A stretch of 64,000 nucleotides of DNA from Ferruginibacter sp050611725. GTDB lineage: Bacteria; Bacteroidota; Bacteroidia; Chitinophagales; Chitinophagaceae. The stretch's first letter is position 1. The number at the start of each line of letters is the position of its first letter. The position numbers and the translations under genes are program-made. The notes under the pieces were generated by a model. It made no database searches, was not told the DNA's origin, and saw nothing but the letters and a program-made list of their open reading frames with translations. The stretch spans positions 2,108,001 to 2,172,000 of the forward strand of contig NZ_JBODJB010000001.1 in NCBI RefSeq assembly GCF_050611725.1, written 5' to 3'. Positions 25,010 through 33,079 of this stretch are shown here, piece by piece.

Positions 25010-25921
25010 TTACTGCGGCTGCAACTTATCCATGGACGGATCTAAAGGTGTCGGGATCGGAGTCTCTCCCTCGGGTGTTTTAAGGTGAAATACTTTTTCG
25101 ATGTGTACCCATTTGCCGTTTTTCCACTTAAAGCCTTCGTAGTCGCCATCGGGTACATAGGTTTCTTTTTTGTTGGGTTCGTTTGTTTCAGATATTAAAT
25201 GGTCAACAATGATCATGTCGAGTTGAGGGTCGTAATTCAATCTGGCACCTACATCTTTTTTAAATTCTAAAATGAATCGGTTTTGCGATGATTTGAAAAC
25301 CGTATCTTCTTCATAACTAAAAAAGCGTCCGCCGAAAATCGGTTCATCGTTTGTAAAACTTAATACCTCTATTAACTTCTTTGTAGTTTTTACATTGTTC
25401 TCATCATAACCAATGAGTGTATAATAATTTTGATTGCTGCTGCGTTTTTGTAAGATATTGTAATATACTGCGCCTATCCATCCTTTATTGTTGGCCATTG
25501 TATCTAAAGGCTTAGCTGTTACATCTGACTTGTCGATCAATGGAAATAATTTCAAAGAACCGTCGTAGGTTCTCATTTGTATAGCTCCATGCTGACGAAT
25601 GATATTGTTATTGATGACCATTTGCCAGGTGAATATTCTGAAGCTGCTATCCGGAGCATATAATTTTGAAATAGTTGCTAACGAATCGAAAGGGTAGTAG
25701 AAAGATCCATTTACTTTTAATGCTCTTACCAGCATTTTTGTAAAGAGACTATCTGCTGCAAATCTTTTTTGCGGTATAGTATCGTTTAATATTTTGTCGG
25801 AATATATTTTTAGAGAGTCTTCTTTCTTACGTAAAATACTTTCGTCGATTGTTGATGGTCGCTGTGAGAAACAGCAAAGGGTAAGTATTGTGCAACAAAC
25901 AAGTAAGAGAGGTTTCTTCAT
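25010..25921 (-). CDS. Exported protein of unknown function (303 aa)
   Basis: ATG at 25921. The signal peptide is MKKPLLLVCCTILTLCCFSQ. Residues 30-115 are helical and charged (PSTIDESILRKKEDSLK, FAADSLFTKMLVRALKVNGSF), then a beta-rich region (NYYTLIGYDENNVKTTKKLIEVLSF) and YVPDGDYEGFKWKNGKWVHIEKVF near the end, with a Pro-rich tail. Likely periplasmic. Not recognised as a named family, although similar exported proteins are frequent in Bacteroidota. A TATCTTTG box lies 36 nt upstream. Confidence 0.75.
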   Translation of the reverse strand: MKKPLLLVCCTILTLCCFSQRPSTIDESILRKKEDSLKIYSDKILNDTIPQKRFAADSLFTKMLVRALKVNGSFYYPFDSLATISKLYAPDSSFRIFTWQMVINNNIIRQHGAIQMRTYDGSLKLFPLIDKSDVTAKPLDTMANNKGWIGAVYYNILQKRSSNQNYYTLIGYDENNVKTTKKLIEVLSFTNDEPIFGGRFFSYEEDTVFKSSQNRFILEFKKDVGARLNYDPQLDMIIVDHLISETNEPNKKETYVPDGDYEGFKWKNGKWVHIEKVFHLKTPEGETPIPTPLDPSMDKLQPQ

Positions 25922-25956
25922 GCGATAAATTTATATCATATGGTGTATGGTGCTTA

Positions 25957-25964
25957 CAAAGATA
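25957..25964 (-). promoter_or_regulatory. Putative -7 box for the 303-aa exported protein
   Basis: On the minus strand TATCTTTG matches TAnnTTTG; transcription would begin about 29 nt before the ATG at 25921. No good -33 TTG was seen at normal spacing. Confidence 0.4.
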
Positions 25965-25993
25965 GTGTTGTTTAAAGAAAATTTAACAGGAGG

Positions 25994-26071
25994 GTAGCTA
26001 TTAGCCACAAGCCACAAGGGAGAAGCAAAGAAGCTTGAATCAGCATGCTTGTCCCTTGTAGCTGATCCCTT
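25994..26071. repeat. Intergenic AGCCACA/AGCTTGA heptamer cluster
   Basis: Units AGCCACA, AGCCACA, AGGGAGA and AGCAAAG in direct orientation, followed by an opposed arm with CCCTTGTAGCT and CCCTTGAAGCT. It ends just downstream of the GmhB stop at 26081. It shares the 11-mer CCCTTGTAGCT with the valS insertion at 2252-2280. Confidence 0.6.
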
Positions 26072-26080
26072 GAAGCTGCT

Positions 26081-26629
26081 TTATAACGCTTTTGCAAAAT
26101 CATATAAACTCGGATACGAGGCATCTATCCGTTCATCAGTCACATCAACTTCCGGTCTTGTGGTAGGTAAAAAAACGGTTTTAATACCAAGGTTCCTGCC
26201 GAAGCCCATATCACCTAATGTATTGCCAACCATTATTGCTTTGGAAAGATCGATATCCGGAAAGTCATCAACAGCTTGTAATCCCATGCCGGGATTGGGT
26301 TTTCGGTTAGGACTGGTTTCTTCAAGGTCGGTACAAAAATAGATCTTGGTGATCTTACCGCCATGAGCTTCAATATCTGCCTTCATGTTTTTATGAATGA
26401 TCAATAGATCTTCAAGTTTGGTCATACCTCTGCCAACACCTTTTTGGTTGGTAACAACAAATATGTATTTGAATTTTTTAGCAAAGATGTTCATGGCTTC
26501 TTTAACACCATCATAAAAAACAAATTCATCCCAGGTATGTATATAGTCTAAATGTTTTTCGTGGTTGATAACGCCGTCACGGTCGAGGAAGAGGGTCCAG
26601 TCGCTGTTAATTTTTGATAGGTCTAACAT
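26081..26629 (-). CDS. gmhB: D-glycero-D-manno-heptose 1,7-bisphosphate phosphatase (HAD-IIIA)
   Basis: ATG at 26629, 182 residues. HAD motif I is FLDRDGVIN, motif II is VVTNQKGVGRG, and motif III/IV is KPNPGMGLQA and IMVGNTLGDMGFGRNLG. This is the histidinol-phosphatase/GmhB layout, but the usual Cys-rich zinc loop (CxHxxxxxxCxC) is not evident; the region reads YFCTDLEETSPNRKPNPG, so it may belong to a zinc-free subgroup. It removes the 1- or 7-phosphate in heptose synthesis. It is the last gene of the heptose operon, separated from HddC by 115 nt holding heptamer repeats. Confidence 0.85.
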   Translation of the reverse strand: MLDLSKINSDWTLFLDRDGVINHEKHLDYIHTWDEFVFYDGVKEAMNIFAKKFKYIFVVTNQKGVGRGMTKLEDLLIIHKNMKADIEAHGGKITKIYFCTDLEETSPNRKPNPGMGLQAVDDFPDIDLSKAIMVGNTLGDMGFGRNLGIKTVFLPTTRPEVDVTDERIDASYPSLYDFAKAL

Positions 26630-26637
26630 GAACGCAA

Positions 26638-26747
26638 TTTACGATTTTTGATGTACGATGTACGATTTCCTTCATTACAAGTACTCTGCTGGCTAATTGA
26701 ATAAACTAACAATTTAAAGTAAATCGTAAATCCCAAATCGTAAATCA
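26638..26747. repeat. Inverted heptamer clusters between gmhB and hddC
   Basis: Left cluster with TGTACGA, TGTACGA and TTTCC-type units near 26638-26668; right cluster with AAATCGT, AAATCCC and AAATCGT near 26718-26747. The two are reverse-complement-related and sandwich about 50 bp. The right one overlaps the end of the hddC gene. Confidence 0.6.
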
Positions 26748-27437
26748 TTTTAGTTCGACTTGTGCACGAGCAAAATCCTCAGGAATGCCTATGTCAATGA
26801 AATACTCATCCTGTATAGAGCCGTACATTTTATGCTGGGAGAAAAAAACTTCTAAATAATCTTTTTCAAAAGAGAATTTTTCAGGTAGATCTTCGTGTAA
26901 AAATTTTGATACATTCAATGCATACACGCCGCCGTTGATCAATCCTTTATGGTAAAATTGTTTTTCTTTAAAAGAAGCAATGGTTAGGTCATGATGTAAT
27001 TCTACAACACCATATCGATCAAACTCTTTCATTGGTTTTAAACTCAAGGTACATTCAGCATGGTGGTTGAGGTGCTGTTCACTTAATTTTCTAATATCAA
27101 CAGCAAATAAAGTATCGCCATTTAATACCAATACATTTTTCTCCATTGCTTTTTGACAGGATAATTTTATTGCACCACCTGTGCCTAAAGGCTCTTCTTC
27201 AATCGATAATTGATAATTGAGTTTTGGGTGTTCCTTTTTTAAGTAGGCTTCAATTGCTTCGTACATGTAGCCTACAGAGAAAATAAATTCATCTACACCT
27301 TGCTTTTGTAAATGCGCTATTACATAATGCAGAAATGGTTTGCCGGCAACCGGGGCCATGCATTTGGGAAGGTCTGCCACAACTGAGCGTAATCTTGTGC
27401 CCAGGCCACCTGCTAATATTATTGCTTCATTGATCAT
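26745..27437 (-). CDS. hddC: D-glycero-alpha-D-manno-heptose 1-phosphate guanylyltransferase (HddC-like)
   Basis: ATG at 27437, overlapping the upstream stop by 4 nt (ATGA). A nucleotidyltransferase of 230 residues: LAGGLGTRLRSVVADLPKCMAP (the G-x-G-T-R pyrophosphorylase loop and the Lys), LVLNGDTLF for the metal-binding Asp, and INGGVYALN. The function is assigned mainly by context: it sits with GmhA, HddA and GmhB, which together make GDP-D-glycero-alpha-D-manno-heptose, so the product is likely GDP-heptose for LPS or glycoprotein glycans. Alone it could be any sugar-1-P nucleotidyltransferase. Confidence 0.85.
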   Translation of the reverse strand: MINEAIILAGGLGTRLRSVVADLPKCMAPVAGKPFLHYVIAHLQKQGVDEFIFSVGYMYEAIEAYLKKEHPKLNYQLSIEEEPLGTGGAIKLSCQKAMEKNVLVLNGDTLFAVDIRKLSEQHLNHHAECTLSLKPMKEFDRYGVVELHHDLTIASFKEKQFYHKGLINGGVYALNVSKFLHEDLPEKFSFEKDYLEVFFSQHKMYGSIQDEYFIDIGIPEDFARAQVELK

Positions 27438-28006
27438 CCGAAATATTGCTCTTCAACCAATTGACAAATGATATGCCCTAGTAAAATATGACTTTCCTGA
27501 ATACGTGGAGTATCGGTACTTGGTACGTTCAGTAAAAGATCGGACAGAACTTTCATGCCGCCGCCGGTCTCACCTGTAAGACCAATGGTGATCATCCCTT
27601 TTTCTTTTGCAACTTCAAATGCTTTAATGATATTTTTTGAGTTGCCGGAAGTAGAAAGGCCAACCAATACATCACCTTTATTGCCGATGCCTTTTATCAT
27701 ACGACTGTAAATAACGTCGTAACTATAATCGTTACCAACTGCGGTTATATATGAAGTATTGCAATGCAAAGCTTCGGCAGGTAAAGCATCTCTATCGGTA
27801 TAAAATCGTCCGCTGAATTCAGCTGCTAAATGTTGTGCATCTGCAGCGCTGCCACCGTTACCGCAAAACAATACCTTGTTGCCGTTTTTAAATGCAGCAG
27901 TAATTGCAGTAACGCTATCGTTTACAGTTTTTATCAATACTTCATTTTGTAAAATTTGTTGTTTTACATCGATGGAGGCTTGTATGATATCTTTTATTTG
28001 TTTCAT
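27434..28006 (-). CDS. gmhA: Sedoheptulose-7-phosphate isomerase (GmhA, SIS domain)
   Basis: ATG at 28006; stop overlaps the next start. SIS domain protein of 190 residues: VLFCGNGGSAADAQHLAAEF (the phosphate-binding SIS loop), DALPAEAL, VGNDYSYDVIYSRMI and GLSTSGNSKNIIKAFE. The C-terminus ends RIQESHILLGHIICQLVEE, where His residues match the GmhA metal site. It converts sedoheptulose-7-phosphate into D-glycero-D-manno-heptose-7-phosphate in the cytoplasm. It is flanked by HddA and HddC in one operon. Confidence 0.93.
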   Translation of the reverse strand: MKQIKDIIQASIDVKQQILQNEVLIKTVNDSVTAITAAFKNGNKVLFCGNGGSAADAQHLAAEFSGRFYTDRDALPAEALHCNTSYITAVGNDYSYDVIYSRMIKGIGNKGDVLVGLSTSGNSKNIIKAFEVAKEKGMITIGLTGETGGGMKVLSDLLLNVPSTDTPRIQESHILLGHIICQLVEEQYFG

Positions 28007-28007
28007 C

Positions 28008-29033
28008 TTAGTTGATCGTCCAGGTTGTTAAACCATATTTTGTAAAGGAATAATTTTTTACTTCGCCCCCAAAAGTATTCAATCTTTCAATAACTGCATA
28101 ACGTGTATTTTTGGGACAATAAAAGATCATAAATCCGCCACCACCGGCACCGCTGATCTTACCGCCGGTAGCCCCTGTAGCTTTAGCAGCTGTATATATT
28201 TCCTCAATACTGTTATTACTGATGTTCGCAGCCATTTGTCTCTTTTGCTGAAAACCAAAGTCGAGCACTTCGCCAATTTCATTGAGCTTGCCTTTCAGCA
28301 AAGCTTCTTTCATTATTTTGGATTGCTCTTTTAGTTGATGCATGGCTTCGATACTTTTCTCATTCTTGCTGTTAACATTTTTTACCTGCTCTTTGATGAT
28401 GCTGGCGCTTTCTCTTGATGTAGCGGTAAAATATAATACAAGATTGTTTTCTAATTCATGTAAATACTCAGGACGAATTCTTAACGGGTTTACAATGACC
28501 CGATTGCCTTCATAAAATTCCATAAAATTTACACCACCAAATGTTGCAGCGTACTGATCTTGTTTTCCTCCGGCTAATTGAAGGTCTTCTCTTTCAATTT
28601 CATAAGCAAGATGGGCTATATCGTAATCACCTAAAGGAAGTTTTAGCATTTCTACAAAGGCTCCCAATATTGCTACAACAAGGGTAGAAGAAGTGCCTAA
28701 TCCGCTTCCGGCAGGTGCATCAACAAAAGTAGATAAGCGAAAACCGGTTGTGGTAAAAGGATACTCTTTTTGTATACGATTATAAACACCTTTCAACAGA
28801 TCCAATTTTCCATTGATCGGGAGTGCATTAGCAACATCAAATGATTCTTCTTCTTTTCTGTCGAGTGCTTCTACCGTTATTTTTTGATCATTGGTTATTT
28901 CAATACTTGCATTAGCAGATAATGAAATGGTTGCATTTAAAATAGCACCTCCATACTGGTCGCTGTAAGGACTAACATCTGTTCCTCCTCCTGCCAATCC
29001 AATTCTTAATGGTGCTTTACTGCGATATATCAT
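28008..29033 (-). CDS. hddA: D-glycero-alpha-D-manno-heptose 7-phosphate kinase (GHMP family)
   Basis: ATG at 29033, 1 nt from the next gene downstream and overlapping the GT4 stop by 4 nt. GHMP kinase fold: RSKAPLRIGLAGGGTDVSPY at the start, DAPAGSGLGTSSTLVVAILGA as the phosphate-binding motif 2, and GATGGKISGAGGGGFMIFYCP as motif 3 (cited in parts). It phosphorylates heptose-7-phosphate at O-1 in the alpha configuration. Together with GmhA, GmhB and HddC it completes the GDP-heptose pathway (HddA is the alpha-anomer enzyme, HldE the beta one). Confidence 0.92.
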   Translation of the reverse strand: MIYRSKAPLRIGLAGGGTDVSPYSDQYGGAILNATISLSANASIEITNDQKITVEALDRKEEESFDVANALPINGKLDLLKGVYNRIQKEYPFTTTGFRLSTFVDAPAGSGLGTSSTLVVAILGAFVEMLKLPLGDYDIAHLAYEIEREDLQLAGGKQDQYAATFGGVNFMEFYEGNRVIVNPLRIRPEYLHELENNLVLYFTATSRESASIIKEQVKNVNSKNEKSIEAMHQLKEQSKIMKEALLKGKLNEIGEVLDFGFQQKRQMAANISNNSIEEIYTAAKATGATGGKISGAGGGGFMIFYCPKNTRYAVIERLNTFGGEVKNYSFTKYGLTTWTIN

Positions 29034-30169
29034 TGGTTACTTTTAATTATCTCAAAAATACTATCTGTCATGTTATTCCAGGTATATTTTTTCTTTTCTT
29101 CAATAAGGTGTGGTAAAAAATGTGCTTCACCTTTCTCAAAATATTCAACAATTTTTTCTGCTATTGAATTAGCGTTAGGCTCAGCAATCAAGCCAACCTT
29201 ATTATCCGGTACAAGTGAAGGGAGTCCGCCTACATTAGTAACGATCATAGGTTTTTCGAAATGATAGGCAAGGGGAGTAACACCACTTTGTGTAGCACTT
29301 CTGTAAGGTTGTACCACAACATCGGCAGCACATAAATAATATTTTACTTCACTGTCAGGAATGAAATCTGTTCTTAATACAAGACTGTCTTTTATGCCCA
29401 AATTTTCTATTTGATCGTCGTATGCTTTCCTGTCTTCGTAGAATTCTCCAGCAATAAGCAGTTTTATGTTGGAAGTTGGAGGTTGGAGGTTATGCAATAA
29501 ACTCATTGAATCGAGTAGTATATCAAGCCCCTTATATTTTCTGATGAATCCAAAAAACAGAATTATTAATGCTTCATTATCAATTTTTAATCTTCTCCTT
29601 GCTTCCTCTTTGCTTATTTTCTCTCCAAAATTATCGTACAATGGGTGAGCAACAAATTTTACAGGTTTAGTTGGAGCAAATAGTTTAAGGTCATTCAAAA
29701 CCTTTTCACTCATGGTGATGAAAGCGTCAATTGGTTTTACAAAGTATTTTGTAAACGCACTGTCTCCAATTCTTTTTTCGTGTGGGATAATATTGTCGGC
29801 TATACAAACAACTTTAGTGTGTTTGTTCTTTTTTACTAGTCGCAAAATTGTTCCAAGGCAAGGCCCCATAAAGGGTAGCCAGTAACGTACAATAATTATA
29901 TCTGGTTTACTTTTTCTTAATTCATTACCAATAGAAATCCAGTTGAATGGATTAATGGAATTTATTTTTACATGAATATCCAAATCTGTAGGAGGAGGTT
30001 CTGTAGAAAACTGCGTAGTGCCGGGAAAAAGGAATCCTGGGTATTGCAGAGAAAAAGTGTAAATGCTTACAGAATGGCCCTGGGATAAAAATTCTTTTGC
30101 TAATCTTTCATTATACGAAGCAAGGCCACCTCTTAGCGGGTGAGCCGGACCTATGATGACTATTCTCAT
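29030..30169 (-). CDS. Glycosyltransferase family 4 protein
   Basis: ATG at 30169. GT-B fold of 379 residues. IIGPAHPLRGGLASYNERLAKEF is the N-terminal nucleotide-sugar-binding opening, and the C-terminal half has FFGFIRKYKGLDILLDSM, LLIAGEFYEDRKAYD, then YLCAADVVVQPYRSATQSGVTPLAYHFEKPMIVTNVGG, the E/Q-x7-E-type donor site (cited in parts). Cytoplasmic or peripheral membrane. The DNA at 29468-29494 is a heptamer cluster encoding HNLQPPTSN before a beta strand. It is in the heptose operon, so it may transfer heptose or a neighbouring sugar. Confidence 0.9.
   Translation of the reverse strand: MRIVIIGPAHPLRGGLASYNERLAKEFLSQGHSVSIYTFSLQYPGFLFPGTTQFSTEPPPTDLDIHVKINSINPFNWISIGNELRKSKPDIIIVRYWLPFMGPCLGTILRLVKKNKHTKVVCIADNIIPHEKRIGDSAFTKYFVKPIDAFITMSEKVLNDLKLFAPTKPVKFVAHPLYDNFGEKISKEEARRRLKIDNEALIILFFGFIRKYKGLDILLDSMSLLHNLQPPTSNIKLLIAGEFYEDRKAYDDQIENLGIKDSLVLRTDFIPDSEVKYYLCAADVVVQPYRSATQSGVTPLAYHFEKPMIVTNVGGLPSLVPDNKVGLIAEPNANSIAEKIVEYFEKGEAHFLPHLIEEKKKYTWNNMTDSIFEIIKSNQ
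29468..29494. repeat. In-frame heptamer cluster inside the GT4 gene
   Basis: Units GTTGGAA, GTTGGAG, GTTGGAG and GTTATG on the + strand, translated on the minus strand as HNLQPPTSN. It is the same type as 1374-1397 in valS. Confidence 0.75.
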
Positions 30170-31107
30170 ACACCAATTTTTTCTTCTATCAAATAATGAT
30201 TCCTTTCAGAAGAATTACGTGCAATTAGTTCGCCTAAAAAGCCTGCTAAAAAAAGCTGAACACCTATGATCATAGCGAAGATCGCAAAGAAAAATAATGG
30301 CCTTTGTGTTAATCCGGTTTTGTCAAAAAAGAATTTAGATACGGTTAAATAGCCAAATACGACTGAGCCGAATAAAAAGAATAAAGTACCCCATAGGCCA
30401 AAAAAGTGCATTGGCCTTTTTCCAAACTTGCCTACAAACATTATAGAGGCAAGATCTAAAAAGCCATTTACAAATCTTTCCCAACCAAATTTTGTTACAC
30501 CGTATTTTCTTGCCCTGTGTTCAACTACTTTTTCTCCAATTTTTTTAAAACCGCTCCATTTAGCTAAAACAGGAATATAACGGTGCATTTCTCCATAAAC
30601 CTCAATGCTTTTTACAACTTTTTTTCTGTATGCTTTAAGGCCACAATTAAAGTCGTGTAGCTTTATACCTGAACTAGCTCTTGCTGCTGCATTGAATAAT
30701 TTACTTGGAATATTTTTTGTAAATGTGTTATCATGTCTTACTTTTTTCCAACCACTTACAATATCAAATCCATCATTCAATATCATGCTACGTAAACCCG
30801 GAATTTCATCCGGACTATCCTGCATATCTGCATCCATTGTTATAACGACATCTCCTAGTGCTGCTTTAAAACCTTCGTTCAATGCGGCACTTTTACCATA
30901 GTTGCGTTGGAATTTTATACCCTTAATATTGTTATTTTTCTGACGTAGTTCTTCAATCACTTTCCATGAATTATCATTACTGCCATCATCGATCATAATT
31001 ATTTCATAGCTATAATTATTTTGTTGCATGACATTTTCTATCCAGGCCGATAATTCAGGCAAAGATTCATCTTCGTTATATAGGGGGATGATGATTGATA
31101 GATCCAT
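30166..31107 (-). CDS. Glycosyltransferase family 2 with C-terminal membrane helices (DPM1/ArnC-like)
   Basis: ATG at 31107. The GT-A domain covers residues 1-225: LSIIIPLYNEDESLPEL, MIDDGSNDNSW (DxD-like), then VITMDADMQDSPDEIP and the catalytic GWKKVRHDNTFTKN. Two transmembrane helices follow (residues 233-255 and 270-295), with a Ser/Arg tail. Such enzymes transfer a sugar to a polyprenyl phosphate at the inner membrane. Its stop overlaps the GT4 start by 4 nt. The acceptor sugar is unknown. Confidence 0.92.
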   Translation of the reverse strand: MDLSIIIPLYNEDESLPELSAWIENVMQQNNYSYEIIMIDDGSNDNSWKVIEELRQKNNNIKGIKFQRNYGKSAALNEGFKAALGDVVITMDADMQDSPDEIPGLRSMILNDGFDIVSGWKKVRHDNTFTKNIPSKLFNAAARASSGIKLHDFNCGLKAYRKKVVKSIEVYGEMHRYIPVLAKWSGFKKIGEKVVEHRARKYGVTKFGWERFVNGFLDLASIMFVGKFGKRPMHFFGLWGTLFFLFGSVVFGYLTVSKFFFDKTGLTQRPLFFFAIFAMIIGVQLFLAGFLGELIARNSSERNHYLIEEKIGV

Positions 31108-31108
31108 G

Positions 31109-31603
31109 TTATTGTTTTTTCATTTGCATTATTACTCCTGATGTAACAGCGCTTATCAAAGCTCCTAAGAAAAGATACATAAAAGTAGTGATAGCCGACA
31201 TCATAGGTATAAAGATACTCTTCATTTGCTTAGCATTTGCCTCAATTTCTATAGGGGTATGATTGCCTTCTTTTACTGCCAGTTCATTGTTCAGGGCTAT
31301 TTTGGCTTCTGCAATTTGTGGGTTCAATAAAAAAAATGCAATTACAAAAACAACCATTAATAGTGTAACAACAATAAAAGTTTTAAATCCAATGGAGAAA
31401 TATTCTTTAAACTTTGTATTAACATCAGCGGTTTTACTAAAGGTTAAAATACTCCAAATAATACCGATGGTATAGGTTGTATAGATCGCATATTGATACG
31501 GACTCTCAAAAGGTTGCTTCAATCCATAATAAAAAAATACTGCCAGGGCTATCATTGTTAAGCCTGTTATCAGGCCCTTGCCGGCAGGAGTAATATTCTT
31601 CAT
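31109..31603 (-). CDS. DUF4199 membrane protein
   Basis: ATG at 31603, 164 residues, 1 nt from the GT2 gene. Four hydrophobic segments near residues 10-25, 42-58, 74-95 and 140-160 with the phrase KEYFSIGFKTFIVVTLLMVVFVIAFFLLNPQI between, and a short EANAKQMKS connector. The pattern fits DUF4199, a family of small Bacteroidota inner-membrane proteins often found beside glycosyltransferases. Function unknown; here it is embedded in the glycan operon. Confidence 0.88.
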   Translation of the reverse strand: MKNITPAGKGLITGLTMIALAVFFYYGLKQPFESPYQYAIYTTYTIGIIWSILTFSKTADVNTKFKEYFSIGFKTFIVVTLLMVVFVIAFFLLNPQIAEAKIALNNELAVKEGNHTPIEIEANAKQMKSIFIPMMSAITTFMYLFLGALISAVTSGVIMQMKKQ

Positions 31604-31605
31604 TG

Positions 31606-32871
31606 CTAATTAATTGAAATTTTATCGCCGTTTACAATACCAATGACCTGACCTTTTAATTTTTTATTGATCAGGGCGGAGTTCTTCGATTTTGATACGA
31701 TCATTTCTTTATTGAATGTGTATTCATTGTCCGGATTAAATAGAGTAAGCGCTGCTGTTACATTTTCTTTGATCTCCGGGATCGGGAGATTGAATGCTTT
31801 TCTTGGAGCGATACTCATCATTTCCACTAACTGTTGCACTGTCCATTGGTTGTTAGTAATTGAGTTGATCACTCCAAAGCTAGACTCAAGGCTAATCATA
31901 CCATATTTTGCATATTCAAATTCACAATCTTTGTCATCTTTGTTTTGAGGGATATGGTGCGATGCAATGCAGTCGATTATTCCGTTTTTAACAGCTGCTT
32001 GTATTGCAAGCATATCTTCTTTTGTTCTTACAGGCGGATTAACTTTTAGGTTGGTGTCGTATTCTTTAAGGTCTTCATCACAGAAGATCAGGTGATAGGG
32101 GGTAGTAGAACAAGTAACATTCAAGCCTTCTTGTTTAGCACTTGATATCAGTGCTAAACCTTTTTTTGTTGAGATGCCGGTGAAATGTATTTTTCCGTTG
32201 GTATATCTTGCCAGTTCAATATCCCTTGCTATCATTAATTCTTCCGCAATTGCTGGTTTGCCTGGAAGTCCTAATTGGGTACTAATAATTCCTTCATTGA
32301 TCAACCCCTGAGGGTTGATACTTTTGTCATCCGGTATTTGAATGATACAGGCGTCAACAGCATTTAAATATTGTAATGCTTTCAATAAAATTCCGGGAGA
32401 TTGGATGCTGTTTATACCATCGCTGAAGGCAACTGCTCCATACGATTTCATATCATACATTTCCGTTAGCTCTTTGCCTTCGGTATTCTTTGTTACTGCT
32501 CCGATCGGGTGTATGTTTACCGGAGTAGATTTAGATTTTTGAATGATGTATTCAACCTGAGATTTACTACCCACTACCGGAGCAGTATTCGGCAATATCA
32601 TCACATCGGTATAACCGCCGGCTGCGGCTGCGGCAGCTCCGGATTCAATCGTCTCTTTATACTCAAATCCCGGATCGCAGAAATGTGCAAATACATCCAC
32701 CCATCCAATACTTACATGCAAATTGTTTGCTTCAATGATGGTATCAACTTGATCATTGATCGAATCGGCTATCTTGTTAATAATGCCGTTCTCAATAAAA
32801 ATATCTTTGGATTGCCCGTGATAGGGAGAAGTAGGACTAACTATTTTGGCTTGCTTGATTAAAAGCTTCAT
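31606..32871 (-). CDS. Dihydroorotase-like protein, probably non-catalytic
   Basis: The frame opens at 32889, but the ATG at 32871 is preferred because a TACCTTTG promoter box sits at 32894-32887. The amidohydrolase fold is clear: VDVFAHFCDPGFEYKETIESGA, SYGAVAFSDGINS, PAIAEELMIARDIELARYT, VTCSTTPYHLIFCDEDL and IDCIASHHIPQNKDDK (cited in parts). Catalytic dihydroorotases use HxH (here F61-A-H63), H in 'AHCED' (here QIPDD), H in 'HVST' (here TGIST) and D in 'TDHAPH' (here SHHIPQ). Nearly all metal ligands are lost. Pseudomonas has such a non-catalytic partner of aspartate transcarbamoylase. First gene of the operon. Confidence 0.85.
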   Translation of the reverse strand: MKLLIKQAKIVSPTSPYHGQSKDIFIENGIINKIADSINDQVDTIIEANNLHVSIGWVDVFAHFCDPGFEYKETIESGAAAAAAGGYTDVMILPNTAPVVGSKSQVEYIIQKSKSTPVNIHPIGAVTKNTEGKELTEMYDMKSYGAVAFSDGINSIQSPGILLKALQYLNAVDACIIQIPDDKSINPQGLINEGIISTQLGLPGKPAIAEELMIARDIELARYTNGKIHFTGISTKKGLALISSAKQEGLNVTCSTTPYHLIFCDEDLKEYDTNLKVNPPVRTKEDMLAIQAAVKNGIIDCIASHHIPQNKDDKDCEFEYAKYGMISLESSFGVINSITNNQWTVQQLVEMMSIAPRKAFNLPIPEIKENVTAALTLFNPDNEYTFNKEMIVSKSKNSALINKKLKGQVIGIVNGDKISIN

Positions 32872-32886
32872 GTAATAAAAGTTACG

Positions 32887-32894
32887 CAAAGGTA
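32887..32894 (-). promoter_or_regulatory. Putative -7 box of the heptose/glycosyltransferase operon
   Basis: Minus-strand TACCTTTG matches TAnnTTTG. It lies 16 nt upstream of the ATG at 32871, so the leader would be about 10 nt. No convincing -33 TTG at 18-21 nt. It rules out the longer start at 32889. Confidence 0.5.
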
Positions 32895-32933
32895 ATCTTT
32901 GTTTTTTGAATTTTTAAATTCGATTTATGTATC

Positions 32934-32941
32934 TATTTTTG
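32934..32941 (+). promoter_or_regulatory. Putative -7 box of tRNA-Pro
   Basis: TATTTTTG at 32934-32941 matches TAnnTTTG and lies 20 nt ahead of the tRNA. No TTG at normal -33 spacing; the nearest TTTTTTG lies about 25 nt upstream. Confidence 0.4.
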
Positions 32942-32961
32942 CAGCCGATTTTTGGATATTT

Positions 32962-33035
32962 CGGGATGTAGCGCAGCCCGGTAGCGCACACGTCTGGGGG
33001 GCGTGGGGTCGCAAGTTCGAATCTTGTCATCCCGA
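32962..33035 (+). tRNA. tRNA-Pro, anticodon GGG
   Basis: The cloverleaf folds fully. Acceptor CGGGATG pairs with CATCCCG; D stem GCGC/GCGC; anticodon stem CACGT/GCGTG with loop CTGGGGG and anticodon GGG at 32996-32998 (T33 at 32995); T stem GCAAG/CTTGT with loop TTCGAAT; discriminator A at 33035. CCA is not encoded. It decodes CCC and CCU. It is the probable target of an integrative element: a recombinase remnant runs antisense through it and its last 12 nt with flank recur at 54724. Confidence 0.96.
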
Positions 33036-33045
33036 CATTACTTCC

Positions 33046-33079
33046 AAAGAGGTGATCTTGAAAAAGATTACCTCTTTTT
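33046..33079 (+). terminator. Terminator downstream of tRNA-Pro
   Basis: AAAGAGGTGATCT and AGATTACCTCTTT form a stem with a single bulge and a 7-nt loop, followed by TT runs. It can end tRNA-Pro transcription on the + strand. It was probably brought by the inserted element, because the ancestral tRNA flank appears to be at 54736-54766. Confidence 0.65.

Noticed and set aside
32914..33040. C-terminal part of the recombinase frame (GMTRFELATPRPP...) as protein
   Set aside because: It is the antisense translation of tRNA-Pro and not a protein domain.
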